Below are positions 46,985 to 59,343 of a stretch of DNA of 64,000 bases, piece by piece. The notes under the pieces were generated by a model. It had not been told where the DNA came from. It saw only the letters and a list, made by a program, of their open reading frames with translations, and did no database searches. Position 1 is the first letter of the stretch. Each line of letters starts with the position of its first letter. Location: assembly GCF_014805625.2 (NCBI RefSeq), contig NW_023998427.1, positions 2,484,092 through 2,548,091 on the forward strand, written 5' to 3'. The DNA comes from Glossina fuscipes. Taxonomy: Eukaryota > Arthropoda > Insecta > Diptera > Glossinidae. The translations under genes and the position numbers were made by a program.

Positions 46985-49900
46985 TCATATATGAGTCATA
47001 TCGTTTTATTAAGGCAACGTGCCTGTTTAAATGTATGTCACGTATAAACGTATCGAAATAGTATGCATTTTTTTTCCTTTCCGCAAAAGTAGTTATTGTA
47101 GTCAATAATTTTGCCTTCATCGTTAATATCTATCCTGCTAGTGATTCGAGGCAATAGTGCGCATGATTTTCCTAACATTATATTCTTTATTTCTTGACAT
47201 TGTGATTGCCTGCAATCTTAAATATCTTTTGGGAAATATTTGAACCACTTGTAAACAACGTTGATATTATTTATTGTTTGAAAATTTGTTACAATTCTTC
47301 TGCGAATAAACAGAAAAACACAAGTAATCCCTTCGATAGACGCCAATAAATTGAAACATACTCTAGAGTCATGCTTAAAAAAAAAAAAGAAGAAAATTTG
47401 ACATTCTGTCATTAAAATGTCGACCGAAATACAAGTCTTGGTATATGGATGCTCGAGTCGGCAAAGGAACAACTAAGGTTTTCTTTCACCCACACGAAGT
47501 CATTAAGGAACACCAGAAGTAAATACCGAGAGTCTAATTGCAAGTAAACCTATCGATTGCAACACATATATGTGTAAAATATTTAGAGATAAGAGCATTA
47601 CACCATTGTATTTTGGAGGCGGTGAAGATATCTGGAGCAATAAATTTGCTTACACCAAAAACAATGAATAACTCGAATCGACTTTTCTGCGGGACAAATT
47701 GTTAGAAAATGAAGAAATGTGTAACGAAAATGTATGATCCTCGAAAGGTACGGACACCGCCATTTTCTACACACATTTCTTCATTGAAAACTAGCAAAGA
47801 GTATGTTTTCGTTTTCATTGATCGGAACAAAACCGAAGACTAAACGAATAATTGGTTTATTATGAATGTCCTCAATAATTAGGAAGTCTGTCTAAAAGTA
47901 CAGTGAACAAGTGTGAGTGGTGATCCTCGAATAAACAGACCCGCAACAAAAACTATCGTATAAGGAATACTGATCTAATATTATATTTTTCAAGGCCAGC
48001 TAAAACATCACTATGAACACACTTTTGCAAACTTCAATCAACTGACATGACCGTGTTCGATTAACTATTTTGCACTAACGCTGAATGTATTTTTGCGGGT
48101 GGCGGGTGGCGGATATCGGAGATTTACCTTAAGGTGACTTTTTTAACTTTTTCACTTTTTTTGCATATGCCAATTCTCACCGAATATCAATAAAAAAATA
48201 AATAAATATATAAATAAAAATAATAGACATTTCCAAATTGCACATGTGATCGACTAGTAATCTCTCAGATATATATATATATATGTATTTTATCTTGAAA
48301 TATTTACGAATATCATGAAATATACAAAAGCCAAGTCACATAAAATTATTTAACAACAATAAAAATTTTACTGCTAAACATGGTATTGATCACAAATAAC
48401 AATAGCGTCGACATTTACAAAAGAAAGCAAGTGACAAAGCATCATTCGCCTTACGGTGAATATCGAACACGTAATACCTTACGTTCGCTTCCTAATTGAT
48501 TACAACAAGAGATATAGATCAAATATTTTAATATCCAACGTAATGAAAGATACAACTTTTTTGAAAAGATTCCAGCAAATAACGTGTAACGGGCACTTGC
48601 ATCTTCGATGGGATCATTTCAAGTCACACGTACCTCAAATAAGTTCTTACTAAATATTTGCAACTAATTCTAAGTGCTGAACGTCCGTAAAGCATGTATC
48701 GATTCATGGAGTTCATGATGCCTTTGTTAAGCGTTACAACTAAAATGACAGATTCAATCGTCCGCGATTCTCCAAAGCATATAAATAACTCTTTGCGAAA
48801 TTAATTTCGATTCTTGTTTTTGCAAAAGCGAGACAAGAGAACAATGTACGTACGTATATGCGCAAGAAATGACTAGGCAATGGATCTCGACTGTAAACAA
48901 TTGACCATAATACACAACCATTATAAATATATTCAATTGAATGTAAAACCTAAACACAACCGTTTCAATAAACCACAGAATAACTTCTTCAGAAACTAAA
49001 AACCATTTGATAAAACTATATAAAGTTTATTTAAGCCGCGGGAACGTAAACTTACGATGAGTCCAAATATTTCAATGAGTTATGCACACGTATATAACAT
49101 ATAAGGTGAAGATACTACAAGTACAAAAACAAGATTTTATTCAGCTCTCGCTGCTGATGTTAATATTTGTGATGACGTTGACATGGGTTTGTTTAAAAAA
49201 AAAAAATAAAAACAAAAAAAAAAATAAAACAAAAAAACAAAAACAAAGTAAGCAAACGCGTATGCAGTAGTTCGAGGCATTGTTGAAAAATGAAATACAA
49301 ATCGATTTGTAAATATGTATGCATTTTGTGCATACACTGTACGCGTTACCAAACCATAAAAAAAAAATAAAGAAGTAAACAGAAAAAAAAAAAAAAAATT
49401 AAAGTACAAATCGTTGCCACATGTGAACTGAATTTTTATTTTGCCAACTCTTGTGTATTTATTGGCTGATGTTGTTGTTTTATATTTATATGCCTACTTA
49501 TAGCACCACACATGTGCTCATCTACGTATATGTATGTCCCATATACCGCTGCTTTTGTGCCAAACCTGGAAAGTATTAGTTTTCATTTTTTATGTAAGCT
49601 ACCGGACGGTATGTTAAATCTATTACTCGGTTTGAAGGTGCATGCAACTTTTAAGCCGGACAAGGCCTTCAACTCATGCAGTTTTTTTTCAAACAATTAT
49701 TATACGGCACAAGAAATTTCTATGAAATACCACTACTCGTAAAACATTCCAAAATTCCGACGGTCTGATGATAATAATGAGAGTTATTTGTATTGTCCAA
49801 CGGATAAACATATCAAATGCAACCCTTTTAAGCAATTCTCACCAGCAAATTGTAAACAGCCGATCGTAAATTCTCTAATCAACTGTATTGGTGCGTGAAG

Positions 49901-50689
49901 ATCTGAAGTTTTGAAAACATATATAACATATATAACAACAGTTTTGGTTTCGTTCGTTCTCAGCAAATTGCAAACGCTTTAGTACTACCCTTTGACAGAC
50001 TCGAAATTGCATCTATGCCGACGAACGTGAACAAGTAGGTTTCGTTTTTACAGCACTATCATTAGAAACGTATTTAAGTGATGTTAAGCAGAAAATTGAA
50101 AAGTTAATATATGCCTCAAATGTCGAAATAATGCACATTGTATACGATCGTATACATCTACGTGCAACGTGCAACCATATAAAGCATAAGTAAAGTTTAG
50201 GAAACGTCATAAATTCATAGTTGCACTAAAAAGGAATCAAACAGAGAGAGAGAGAGAGAGGAAGCCTCAACACCCTATCAAGTACACAATTAATTTACAT
50301 AAACAGAGCTATTATTGAGCTTGGTATCAGACTTACGAAACTCTAACTAAATTTAAATGAAAAGCGAAGAGAGTCATTTAGAAAGCAATGAAAAAACGAA
50401 TGAAACGATTCTTATACTATATCAGCCAATATATGCTCGAAGGAACGAGTGTAAATATTTTTGTATTCCTCAATACATTTTCCTCGAAGAGTTATGTGAA
50501 GATGCAAATGTTTTCAGTTAGAGTATCCTTTTCTATCTATGCAAATAGTCACTGAAGTCAGTGGAGCTCATAGCTTGAGCATGAGATAGTTGGCTCAGTA
50601 ATTTGACCATAAATTCATGCAATATTACCGTTGCGAGTAAACGCGTTAACTATTTAATGAGCAATTTTCTCATGCTCGAATTTTCATTG
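46982..50689. other. non-coding DNA
   Basis: Contains interrupted poly-A tracts (49195-49245 and 49381-49400), a short TA run (48270-48285) and (GA)n at 50245-50262. Frames at 48456-48653 and 49512-49742 show no motif. No gene supported. Confidence 0.45.
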
Positions 50690-50870
50690 AACTTCGATAT
50701 CTCGAGGATATCAACGATCCCTTGAAATTTTGCTCTTCGACGATTGGAATGATTTTCGAGAGTTTTCTTGAATGTTTTCTGGCGTAAGCCTATGTTTTGA
50801 ACGCCCATGGCGCTCAACATCGTCAATATCCAACCATCGATAGGTTGCTGTCTTCAACGAAGAAGATTTA
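50690..50870 (-). mobile_element. mariner-like transposase fragment (N-terminal)
   Basis: On the minus strand: TATYRWLDIDDVERHGRSKH, then RLTPENIQENSRKSF. This matches the mariner linker between the two helix-turn-helix motifs (FxDGRExVExxGRPxTSxTDENI), placing it in a different subfamily from the copy at 19 kb. The frame is lost on both sides. Confidence 0.45.
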
Positions 50871-51312
50871 CGGTAATGCTAACTAGGAACGGTCTTCTTT
50901 CGTAATCTTACGTAATATATAATCGACGTACGAAGTTTGCTCTTTTCTCCCTTCTGTTGCCAATAACCATAATAGAGTCATTAAAAGCATTGCAATTCGT
51001 GCAGACTCGTAAACAAATTAACTGAAATGTGTGAAGGCATGTTGCTTTGTTTGATAACAGCAAAGAAACGCTTAACTGGGCGTAAATAGATTGGCTGAGA
51101 TTGTCACTTCAATTAAGTTTCATTTCTACTTCCACTAAAATTTCATTTTAATTCACACCCTTTACTCAATTACAGTCTAATATCAATTCAATCGATTATC
51201 GATTTGCAAAATTTGCAAAATTTCCACTTAACAAACTTTTGAAGGGTCATAAGATGATAAGAACAATTTTTGTTTTCGCTATTGTTCAGGACTTAAAAAA
51301 TGCAAATCATAA
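50871..51312. other. non-coding DNA
   Basis: No feature supported. Confidence 0.45.
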
Positions 51313-51960
51313 TTGGAAAAGGAAGCACACTTTATCTTAAAGAAATTAAAGAAAATTTCGAATGATGAGTGCGCATATAGCCGAAGAAAAAGTATAATAT
51401 ACAAACTAGAACCTGGTACAATAAATATAAGAGAAATGAGGCCAGTCCAGATTTTTGGAAAGTCTTATGGGACAGTAAGAGCTATCAGAGAAAGCTAATT
51501 TGATTGCACTCTCAGCATTACAATGTTCCCGAGAGCTTCCGTATCCACCGCCCCTCTGTAATAATTATAATAAATGGATAGAATAGGCGGGTTAAGTAAG
51601 CTAGATGGGACAGGTATCTATCTAGCTGCCTACGCGTCTGTGACAACTCTTCTTTCTCCTTCTCATTTTGGATAAATTAACATCTTTTTAATGCCAGTAT
51701 AGGTACTAGCAACAATCGTTTCTACACTATACCTATATCTATAATAGGAGGATAGGAGGAGTTATGTAGCCTCCTACTGGTTCTTTCAATCTCATCCCAT
51801 CTCAGTTTCGAATTTCTTATTGCTGCTCCGAAGGATTTCCTTTTCCACCCCCACCTCCTACCCTGTTCTACGCTTCCCTTCTCTACACTAATCTACTCTG
51901 TTTCCTACCGTATTCCTTATTGTTATTAAGAATTTAAAAATTCCCAAAAAAAAATAAAAT
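51313..51960 (+). mobile_element. possible retroelement 3' end (61-codon frame, pyrimidine-rich tail)
   Basis: A frame to the TAA at 51496-51498 ends GTINIREMRPVQIFGKSYGT then VRAIRES. It is followed by about 400 bp of increasingly C/T-rich sequence (51840-51910) and a terminal CCCAAAAAAAAATAAAA. The layout of a C-terminal coding end, UTR and A-rich end fits a retroelement, but the protein is not recognised. The frame has no ATG at its start; it is entered from a TTG after a stop. Confidence 0.3.
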
Positions 51961-54024
51961 TCATAAGCGCGAAAAATTGAAGAAAAACAATTTGTTTTTT
52001 ATGTCAAATATAGAAGTTCAGGCACGTAACATAAGGAAATGGATATCAAGAAGAAAATAGTTTCTTATAGTATTCGTTCATTCTTTCCTTAGCACTCATT
52101 TTCCTTATCATAATCAAGGATTATTTCCTTTCTCCTTACTATACATCATATTAGACGAGGAATAACTTATGTACGAAAGAATTCATCCAAACTTTTTTGT
52201 TTTTTAATTTATAGCACGCTTGCTGATAATATGAAGAATGTTATTTTTTATCAAATGAGATATTGTGCTGAAAATTTGAGTTTTAATATCGTTCCCTACC
52301 CTTTCTTCCTTTCATCACGTGTACGCATACATGATGCGCGTCAAGCGCATCGAAATGAAGGATTGAATTTCATACACGTAATAGGCAGTTAACTGGTTAG
52401 GTGATGTTTTGAAGCATAACATCAACGTATCAGATTTAAATTTGGCTTACCTTAAACAGCAACTCTCTTAGGCTGTGAGTGCGTGAGCATCAAATGGCTG
52501 AACAAATCCACACACTTCTCACCGAATACTATATTATAATCGCAACACTTTTAGCACGTTTCCCCAAAATACGAAGGGAGATGAATCTCTGGCGTGACAA
52601 GTTAGATTTCAATCAACCAACCACGCTTTATGGACAAAACTAAATTTTCTTTGACAATAAAAAACAATTTTTTATTTATTTTTTTGGAAATTTTTCTCTA
52701 AATCTATTGTTAAATTTATCAATTTTTTCAGAAAATTCTATCAGAATTTGAATGGAATATTGTTTTCTCTCTCGATTGATAGATAGGTTCAATAAAAAGA
52801 AACAATTGCTTTTCCTGGAAAGCAAAAGTATATGCTACCTGACTGATTGTGAAAGGACAGGAGTGGGTAGAAATTTCTAATTGAATGCGATTATAGCAAC
52901 TCTAAGTTGCATATACATATTGTATAAACTTTTATAAGGCGCCTTAAGATCTAGCATTTATTTTAGACAGCTGTAGTAGTTGGTAGCTTGTTTTTTCAAT
53001 TGCAAGCTTAAACTATGTATATGCGATAAATACATACCCATTAAATATACCTAATATTCACATACCTATCATATTAAATATGTATAGATGGATTGCTTCA
53101 CAAATTTCCGAACTGAATATAGAAGTGGCGGAAGTGACTTTCCCGCAAACGTTTGTGCATTGTGCGGTTTTACGAAAAGAGAAAACGAATGTTCCTCGCC
53201 TCCTCTCGTATTGATCTGACATATATATGTGAGCAGTCGCTGAATTTTGAATAAATTTTTCAGTTTTCAGTTAATTTCAAATGACCTTCAAGCATGGCTA
53301 ATCCGAAATTATTGGCTGCTATCACTAACTGTCTTACTATTATTTTCCCTACTTTCCGTTAAGCTTAGCGAATCAACAGAGTAACTATAGCATCCATCAA
53401 CACGCATTTAGCGTTAAGTGTGTGGCCAAGATGCTTTGTAATAAATAAAATTGCAAAAAATCGATTATTCTCAATCGACTTTGGACTATGATAGACTCGT
53501 AACGCGGCTGCTAGGTCAGACGGCGCCGCAAGTCGAACGTTTAAAAATGGCATTCAAGAAAGATTGTGGATAGCACCTGATAAGCTCAGATTTCTACACA
53601 TCAAAAATTTGGTATATGATAAAGATAGAGATGCTCAACTAACACAAAGCAAATTAACTTAATTTAAGCACTTGTAGAAAATGGAGCAAAGACAACCGGT
53701 GTTTGTTTGTTATAGGTCCACATGGCACATTTATTTTCCCGCCCTTTGTCATATGCTTATCCAATATTACTACTTCTACTACTTCGTCCATCTTCCGTCC
53801 TTTGTTTATCTCCTTATTATATTTTTTTATTTGAGAGCTGCGGACGAAAATAATTTCAGTAATCAAGTACGTGTTGACGAATGCCACATGTTGTTCACGC
53901 TATTTAAAGAAAAGCAACGTCTGCAAAATGCAATAATTGCGCACAAATGACAATAACAGCACGTGTTCTACGGAGCCACATAAAAATAGAAAATACACAC
54001 CTAAACAAAAAGAATAATTAAGAA
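51961..54024. other. non-coding DNA
   Basis: No gene seen. A 62-codon minus frame at 53365-53553 and a pair of opposed frames at 53654-53950 lack motifs. Confidence 0.45.
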
Positions 54025-54670
54025 CTTTGTAGTCGGACAAGGTCGACCTTACGGCCGTTCGTCTAGCGCAATTATTCGGTGATTTTAGTAATAGTACACA
54101 AAAATCGCACATTATTTTCATACAAGGTCACACTTTTTGTGGAAGCCTGCATGTTGGCGGATGTCCCATGACATCACATGACGTGATACCAATATAGCAA
54201 ACATAATTTACTTCCTAAAAATTGCATAATTTTTCAGTTCCCGTCATAAAAAACTAGAAACTACACTTTCTCTCCATATAAGGTCATGGTTTTCATGATA
54301 ACCCTTGTATATGTTAAGGTGTATAAAGTAGACCTATATGACCCAAATAATTTGCTACAATCGACCCATTTTCATCACAAAACGTTAGAAATGAAGTCTT
54401 TTCTGAAAGGCTTACTATTTAGCATTAAGTGTATTATAAAAGATTTGATAGAAATTTTTCAATTACAGGTTATTGATATGTCTTGGAGGGCGCTAATCAG
54501 CATCAGAAAAATCCAATTTCATCGCGATATGCAAACAAACGCTTTTAAAAATGTTTGGGATCGAACCGCTTTTCCTACCCCCCTTCCGATATACCGGCTT
54601 ACTTGAAAACGTAAATGCAGGATGGTGTAGGGTATTTAAAGGCGGGCCGTGGCCGTGGCCATACTCCCTT
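54025..54670. mobile_element. DINE-like element, GTCGG class, hairpin-like at both ends
   Basis: The left end has GTCGGACAAGGTCGAC (54033-54048). The body shares AGTTCCCGTCATAAAAAACT and ATGATAACCCTTGTATATGT with the 33.7 kb copy. The right end GATGGTGTAGGGTATTTAAA is followed by GGCGGGCCGTGGCC, the usual 3' end in the opposite orientation. Either two elements are joined or this copy has terminal inverted repeats. The 106-codon frame at 54286-54606 lies inside and is not a gene. Confidence 0.55.
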
Positions 54671-55212
54671 AGCTTTGTTTTGAGATGATAATTAAGTTTA
54701 TAGATGCATGCTTTCTATAATTGTTCGACATTAACCCTTTGTAATTTTAAGTCTCTTTTTCTCTTTTTTTTTTTGTTTTACCCACCGCTAACTCCTTAAT
54801 TAATAGTTTAAAAGAAATACAGCAAAGGATCAACTTTAATTTAATTAATTACTGCATTTCTATATTATTGAACCTTTATGTTTTATTCGATTTTTTTTTT
54901 TACTTCGCCGTAAACTATTACTTACCAAAGGCACAGAATTCTGCAAAGAAGTAAACTTTAAAAGCTTTGAACTATCGCGGTGAGCGATCTTTATTTCAGT
55001 TAACCGAATCAACCTTTACCATAGCAACCGAATCAAAGTTTTATATTAAGCCTTGGTGAGAGAATATATTTTCCTTTCTTTAGTTTATTAAAATGAAAAC
55101 CTATTTAAAAAAAAAATTTTTTTTTTGTATATAATTTATTTATTTATTTATCTTCCTATTTATTTTTATTAAAACATTCGCAATAATAATTAAATAAAAT
55201 CGATTGTGCATT
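54671..55212. other. non-coding DNA
   Basis: Several poly-T/poly-A runs (54765-54775, 54892-54901, 55108-55127). No gene. Confidence 0.5.
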
Positions 55213-55287
55213 CGCCTAAGTGGCCGAGAAAGCACAAGATTCCCACTAACGATTCAATCGTCGTAGATTCAAACCTCAAGTGCGGAG
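55213..55287 (+). tRNA. degenerate tRNA-Ser-like sequence (pseudo-tRNA or SINE head)
   Basis: TGGCCGAG (55221-55228) fits the pol III A box and the D-arm typical of serine and leucine tRNAs. ACGATTCAATCGT (55249-55261) forms a 5-bp hairpin like a long variable arm. AGATTCAAACC (55265-55275) is a B box. The acceptor stem does not pair and the T stem is weak, so it cannot be a working tRNA. Confidence 0.35.
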
Positions 55288-57639
55288 GGATTTTAAATGA
55301 AGCGGTTAGCCTTACACGGTAGCGCTTCAAGATTATCGCCTTAGAATTTATTTCTCTCGCTCAATTTTCCTAAAATTAAGACAATAATAATATATAAAAT
55401 CGAAAATATGATTCAATAGTTGCTAGAAAATATCACCCTGTGGCTACAACTGAAGGCGTCGATGGCATCGAAAAAATTGGAAAGGCACGTCTTCGTGAGA
55501 AATATGCTTAAAGTTTCATGTTTCAGAGCTGGTTCTTCAATAGAAATGTAGTTTTTTTTTTTTTCTTTTTTTCTAAAGAAGGAACGCTAATGACTATAAA
55601 AATGGCAATTTTTTAGAGATACAGCGTACAATAACAGTTCGAGTACATAAAGTATTAAGAGGTAAACAACCGCTATTTTTGCTTTACTCCGGAAATGGGA
55701 GGTTTGCCCGATACAATTGGTCTGAACATTGTAAACATTTTGTACAATCGTCGCGGGATTGTGTTTTTATTAACCATACTTTTTTGTATCTAATCAAGCT
55801 TTCGAATGGATACAAAATGCAAAAAGTAATACGAGGGGAAGAGTATGTTCAGGAAATTGGCTCTTCGAATTATATACTATATCGTCTTACCCAAAACCAT
55901 GTACACTTTACGAAGTATATAAGAAAGTGAAAAATCGGAAGATGCTTATTTTTGCTTAGACTTGGCTTGATTTCATCTTCATGATGTAGTGTGATAAGTG
56001 ATTGTATACCAATGGCTGTTCGCAATTGTTTTTGGCACTAACTGCTTTAAAGCACTAGATCTTCGACTCGAGGCAAACACAGTCTTTTATACATTAAACG
56101 TATAACACTTACATAGGCTGCGGCCACTCCTATCTCTCTTCCTCTTTGCCAACTTCTTTCTGATCAGATCGCAGTGCTACACGTACAGGAGACATCCCCT
56201 GAGGGATTGAACGAAGGAAAAAACGAAACGTAGCATTTCATGCCGAACTCGAAGTCGATTGTTGCGTTCAATTTATTTAACAAATATGTATGTGTTGAAC
56301 TGACAATTGAATTGACATATAACTGAGATATAACGCAGTAAATTCAACAAAATACAAGAATTTCTTTCAATTGTCATTTTTATACAAACCTTGATGTACG
56401 AGTTACCAATAAAAAGGATAGGAAGATGAACAGATGCAGATAAACTAACTCTTTATCTTACGTTGATCGAATATTATTAGTACACTTTCTGAGGACCCTT
56501 AGCGTCGCAAAACAAATGACAAAATTAGTATACATTTACTCTTTATTGATGACAATAAAAACTAGTTTGTTCAACCTTCAAAGTTGGTTACAAATATTGG
56601 TTTAGAAATTTTTTTTTTTTTTTTCGTATCTTTGTCTTTTTGTTTTTATTCCGCACTAGATTGCGGTGCGGATGGTGCACGGGGCATTGTTTGATGATCT
56701 TAACTAGTTTTTGATAGCAAACATCTAAAGTGGTCGTCTGGTTTCTTGGAGGCAAGTGAATACGCAGAGCATCTTTGCGGTGCTACCGCACTGAGAAAAT
56801 TCACTTTTTCCTAAACGATTCAGTTTACGATATGTTTGGCGCTGGTTCATTAATATGTCTTCCGACCGCATTTGCAGACCCTCATAATTATGCGTTTCAT
56901 AAAACAACTATTAGGAAATATTAATTGATCGTTTTAATCAATGATTTGTTCTTTTCCTTTTTTTCAATGATTGTTATGAAAACTAAATTTCAAACTCTTT
57001 ACCGAGATAAATACTCGAGAACATGCTAAAAGATATTAACTTAATATCAACAGTTTTGTGTGATACCTTTAACTATTTGTCAAACGCTTGAGTTATATGG
57101 CCTTTATTAGTCATTTTTCTTTTAATTTAGCTGATCCGCGCTCAATATAATCAGCCATCAGGCTCATGGACAGACAAATGAACTTAAAATACTTAATTAG
57201 ATTTAAACAATGGTTCCGAATTGCTTGATGCAAGAAAAGATGGGTCCATCTTAAAACATGTTGAGTTACATATACCCGCACAAACTTAAGAATATAATTC
57301 ACTATATGAAAAATTTTCGTTGCGGAAAACGTTTAACAAGCAATAAAAGCATATATCTCCTGTAATGGGCTTAACAAACCGATTAGCAAATGAAAAAAAC
57401 TATTAGGTGCATAAATACATTCCCTCTGTATTTTTTATTGGATAAAATCCAAATTTATTTAAAGTATATTTGTTACAAAAAATCAAGTTAATCAAAATAT
57501 ATCTTATTATTAACTGCGATCGTTGGCCTTTTGCCGGGCAGCTTACGGATGCCCACACAACTGTAATTTCGTGACTTCTTACATCTTCAACTTTTATAAA
57601 TCGCTAATCTGCGAAATAGGACTACATCGACGTGATGTA
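55288..57639. other. non-coding DNA
   Basis: Contains a poly-T run at 55552-55571 and another at 56610-56624. The 83-codon frame 55679-55930 has only a TTG start and no motif. No gene supported. Confidence 0.45.
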
Positions 57640-57905
57640 ATCAGGACGCATCGGTTGCATGTAAGAATTTATGTGCGGTATTTGGAATTGTAAGTATTCG
57701 TCCTTGTCAAAGATGATTGAACAAATTTCGTTCCGGGGATGTGAGCCTCCAAGAAAGTGATCGATAATGATGTTTTGCGATTCATGTTGGAAAATAATCC
57801 ACATTTAATAAATCGAGAAATTGCAGAAGAGTCAGGCATTCATTATACAACTGTTGGAGATCACATTAAATCTCTTGGATTTGTGTTAAAGCAAAGTACA
57901 TGAAT
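57640..57905 (+). mobile_element. mariner transposase relic, mellifera-like (N-terminal half)
   Basis: Reads a CAVFG block, NKFRSGDVSLQESDR (family FRAGDFSLEDxPRSGRP, with the GRP part deleted or shifted), then in another frame DNDVLRFMLENNPHLINREI and AEESGIHYTTVGDHIKSLGF. The last is the second helix-turn-helix (family IAExLGVSHTTVxxHLKxLGF), nearly intact. It stops at 57901-57903. The catalytic domain is absent. Confidence 0.75.
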
Positions 57906-58349
57906 AAAATACGATAGAACTTTCCCTCTAACCTATTATTTCAAAACGTATGGCATTATTTCCATACCAAGGCAAGTTAATCATCTCCTTAGGTTTAGCT
58001 GAATTTTTTTTTTTTCCAGTTTACAATAGAGTAAGTTGTCGAAGCGTAAAAGATACCCTCAAACATCTCTTTACATATTAATACACACTGAACGGTCTAT
58101 TGTAAGCAATTGAAGCAATCACTTTCAACACAAGTCGGCACTCATTTATACACCTAATATCTTTGCGGTATTGTGAGTGAGTTAATTGGCTGATGAGAAT
58201 CACCTCTTCTACGCTTTCTTCGGATAGCGTTGATATTTGCGATGAAAATTAAAGCGATATCTCTAAGAATCATCCATACAGAACTAGTTTTTTTAATGCG
58301 GTGGTATTTAGAAAAAATGTGTGAAAAGGAAGAGAAAGAACGAGAGCTA
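57906..58349. other. non-coding DNA
   Basis: Poly-T run at 58004-58014. No feature. Confidence 0.5.
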
Positions 58350-58381
58350 GATAGATAAATAGATAGATAGAAAGAGAGAGC

Positions 58382-58436
<55 letters not shown>

Positions 58437-58437
58437 A

Positions 58438-58472
<35 letters not shown>

Positions 58473-58476
58473 GAAA
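58350..58476. repeat. GATA then (GA)n microsatellite upstream of the BBOX gene
   Basis: A short GATA run is followed by about 100 bp of GA repeats, including an uninterrupted stretch at 58391-58432. It lies about 500 bp upstream of the putative initiator. GA repeats in fly promoters bind GAGA factor or CLAMP (known biology); action here is only inferred. Confidence 0.85.
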
Positions 58477-58995
58477 TACAAAAATTTTCCATCAGAATAG
58501 GGTTTTTCGAGCATCACATAATTACAAACATAATATATTCTACAAATCGTCAGTCAGAAAATGTAAAAATATATTAATTTATAATAATTTTAAACAATAA
58601 ATAAACAAATAAATTGTATAAAGTGTATTATTAAAAACAGCAACGAAGGAAGGAAACAATTCAGGTTAGAAGGAAATGAAGCCGGTGTCGACAATTTCGA
58701 CACTTATATTACCCTTGAGAGTTTATTCGTTTATTCGTGTACATGTGAAGAGCAAAAGGAAATACTTTGGAAATTGAGAACAATTCGTTGCAAACTTATT
58801 TACATACGTCAATTTGAAAAAAAGAGCTTATCTTACTTTTTATTAAATTAAATTTTTTATGGCATACAAAAATTTAACTCAACATTTTAAAATATTAAGT
58901 GCAGCCTTGTCTTACGTCAATTTAATTATAATAGCAAAGCGTACAGAAAACTCAAAAAGCGGCGCTTATTAGAGCGTTCAAGATAAGCATTGCAA
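58477..58995. other. upstream region of the BBOX gene
   Basis: A+T-rich, without a TATA box at a useful position relative to the TCAGTT. No repeat element was identified here. Confidence 0.4.
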
Positions 58996-59001
58996 TCAGT
59001 T
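58996..59001 (+). promoter_or_regulatory. initiator-like TCAGTT upstream of the BBOX gene
   Basis: TCAGTT matches the fly initiator consensus (TCAGTY) exactly, 73 bases before the ATG at 59074. No TATA box is seen at the expected spacing, and no convincing downstream element. If it is used, the 5' leader is about 76 nt. A hexamer match alone is weak evidence; an upstream non-coding exon is also possible because TTGCAATCAG could serve as an acceptor. Confidence 0.35.
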
Positions 59002-59073
59002 TCGAAAGAGTCATCGACAAGAGAACAAGTACATAACAACAGAAACAGAAACTCATTTGAAACTGATACAGAA

Positions 59074-59343
59074 ATGCACGCACACAAACAATCGTTTTAT
59101 AAATTACTTAAAATATCAACCAACTCAATAAATTTCACATTTAAACGACTTCTTAAAGCGTGTCTCGACGAAACTAATGGATTTATAGTGATTCAGGAAG
59201 ACTCGCATCAAGAATTATTGAAATATCCAAGTGTATGGTTACGTGACAATTGTTATTGTAATGCATGTTTTCACCCCATAACAAAATCCCGTATACACAA
59301 TTGGGATGAATTTGATGTAAACGTTAAGGCTGAGTATTTACAG
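59074..59343 (+). CDS. BBOX1: BBOX gene exon 1 (zinc-site half)
   Basis: Encodes residues 1-90. The first ATG at 59074 has a purine at -3. The first 50 or so residues are poorly conserved, which is normal for the family. Then comes the invariant VWLRDNC core with Cys60, Cys62 and Cys65, which bind the structural zinc in human BBOX1 (known of the family). The exon ends in phase 0 at a strong CAG|GTATTT donor. Confidence 0.9.

Noticed and set aside
54286..54606. 106-codon + strand frame
   Set aside because: Entirely inside a DINE-like repeat; sister copies have stops in this frame.
58154..58492. 112-codon minus frame rich in Ser/Leu
   Set aside because: Mostly the (GA)n microsatellite read on the other strand.
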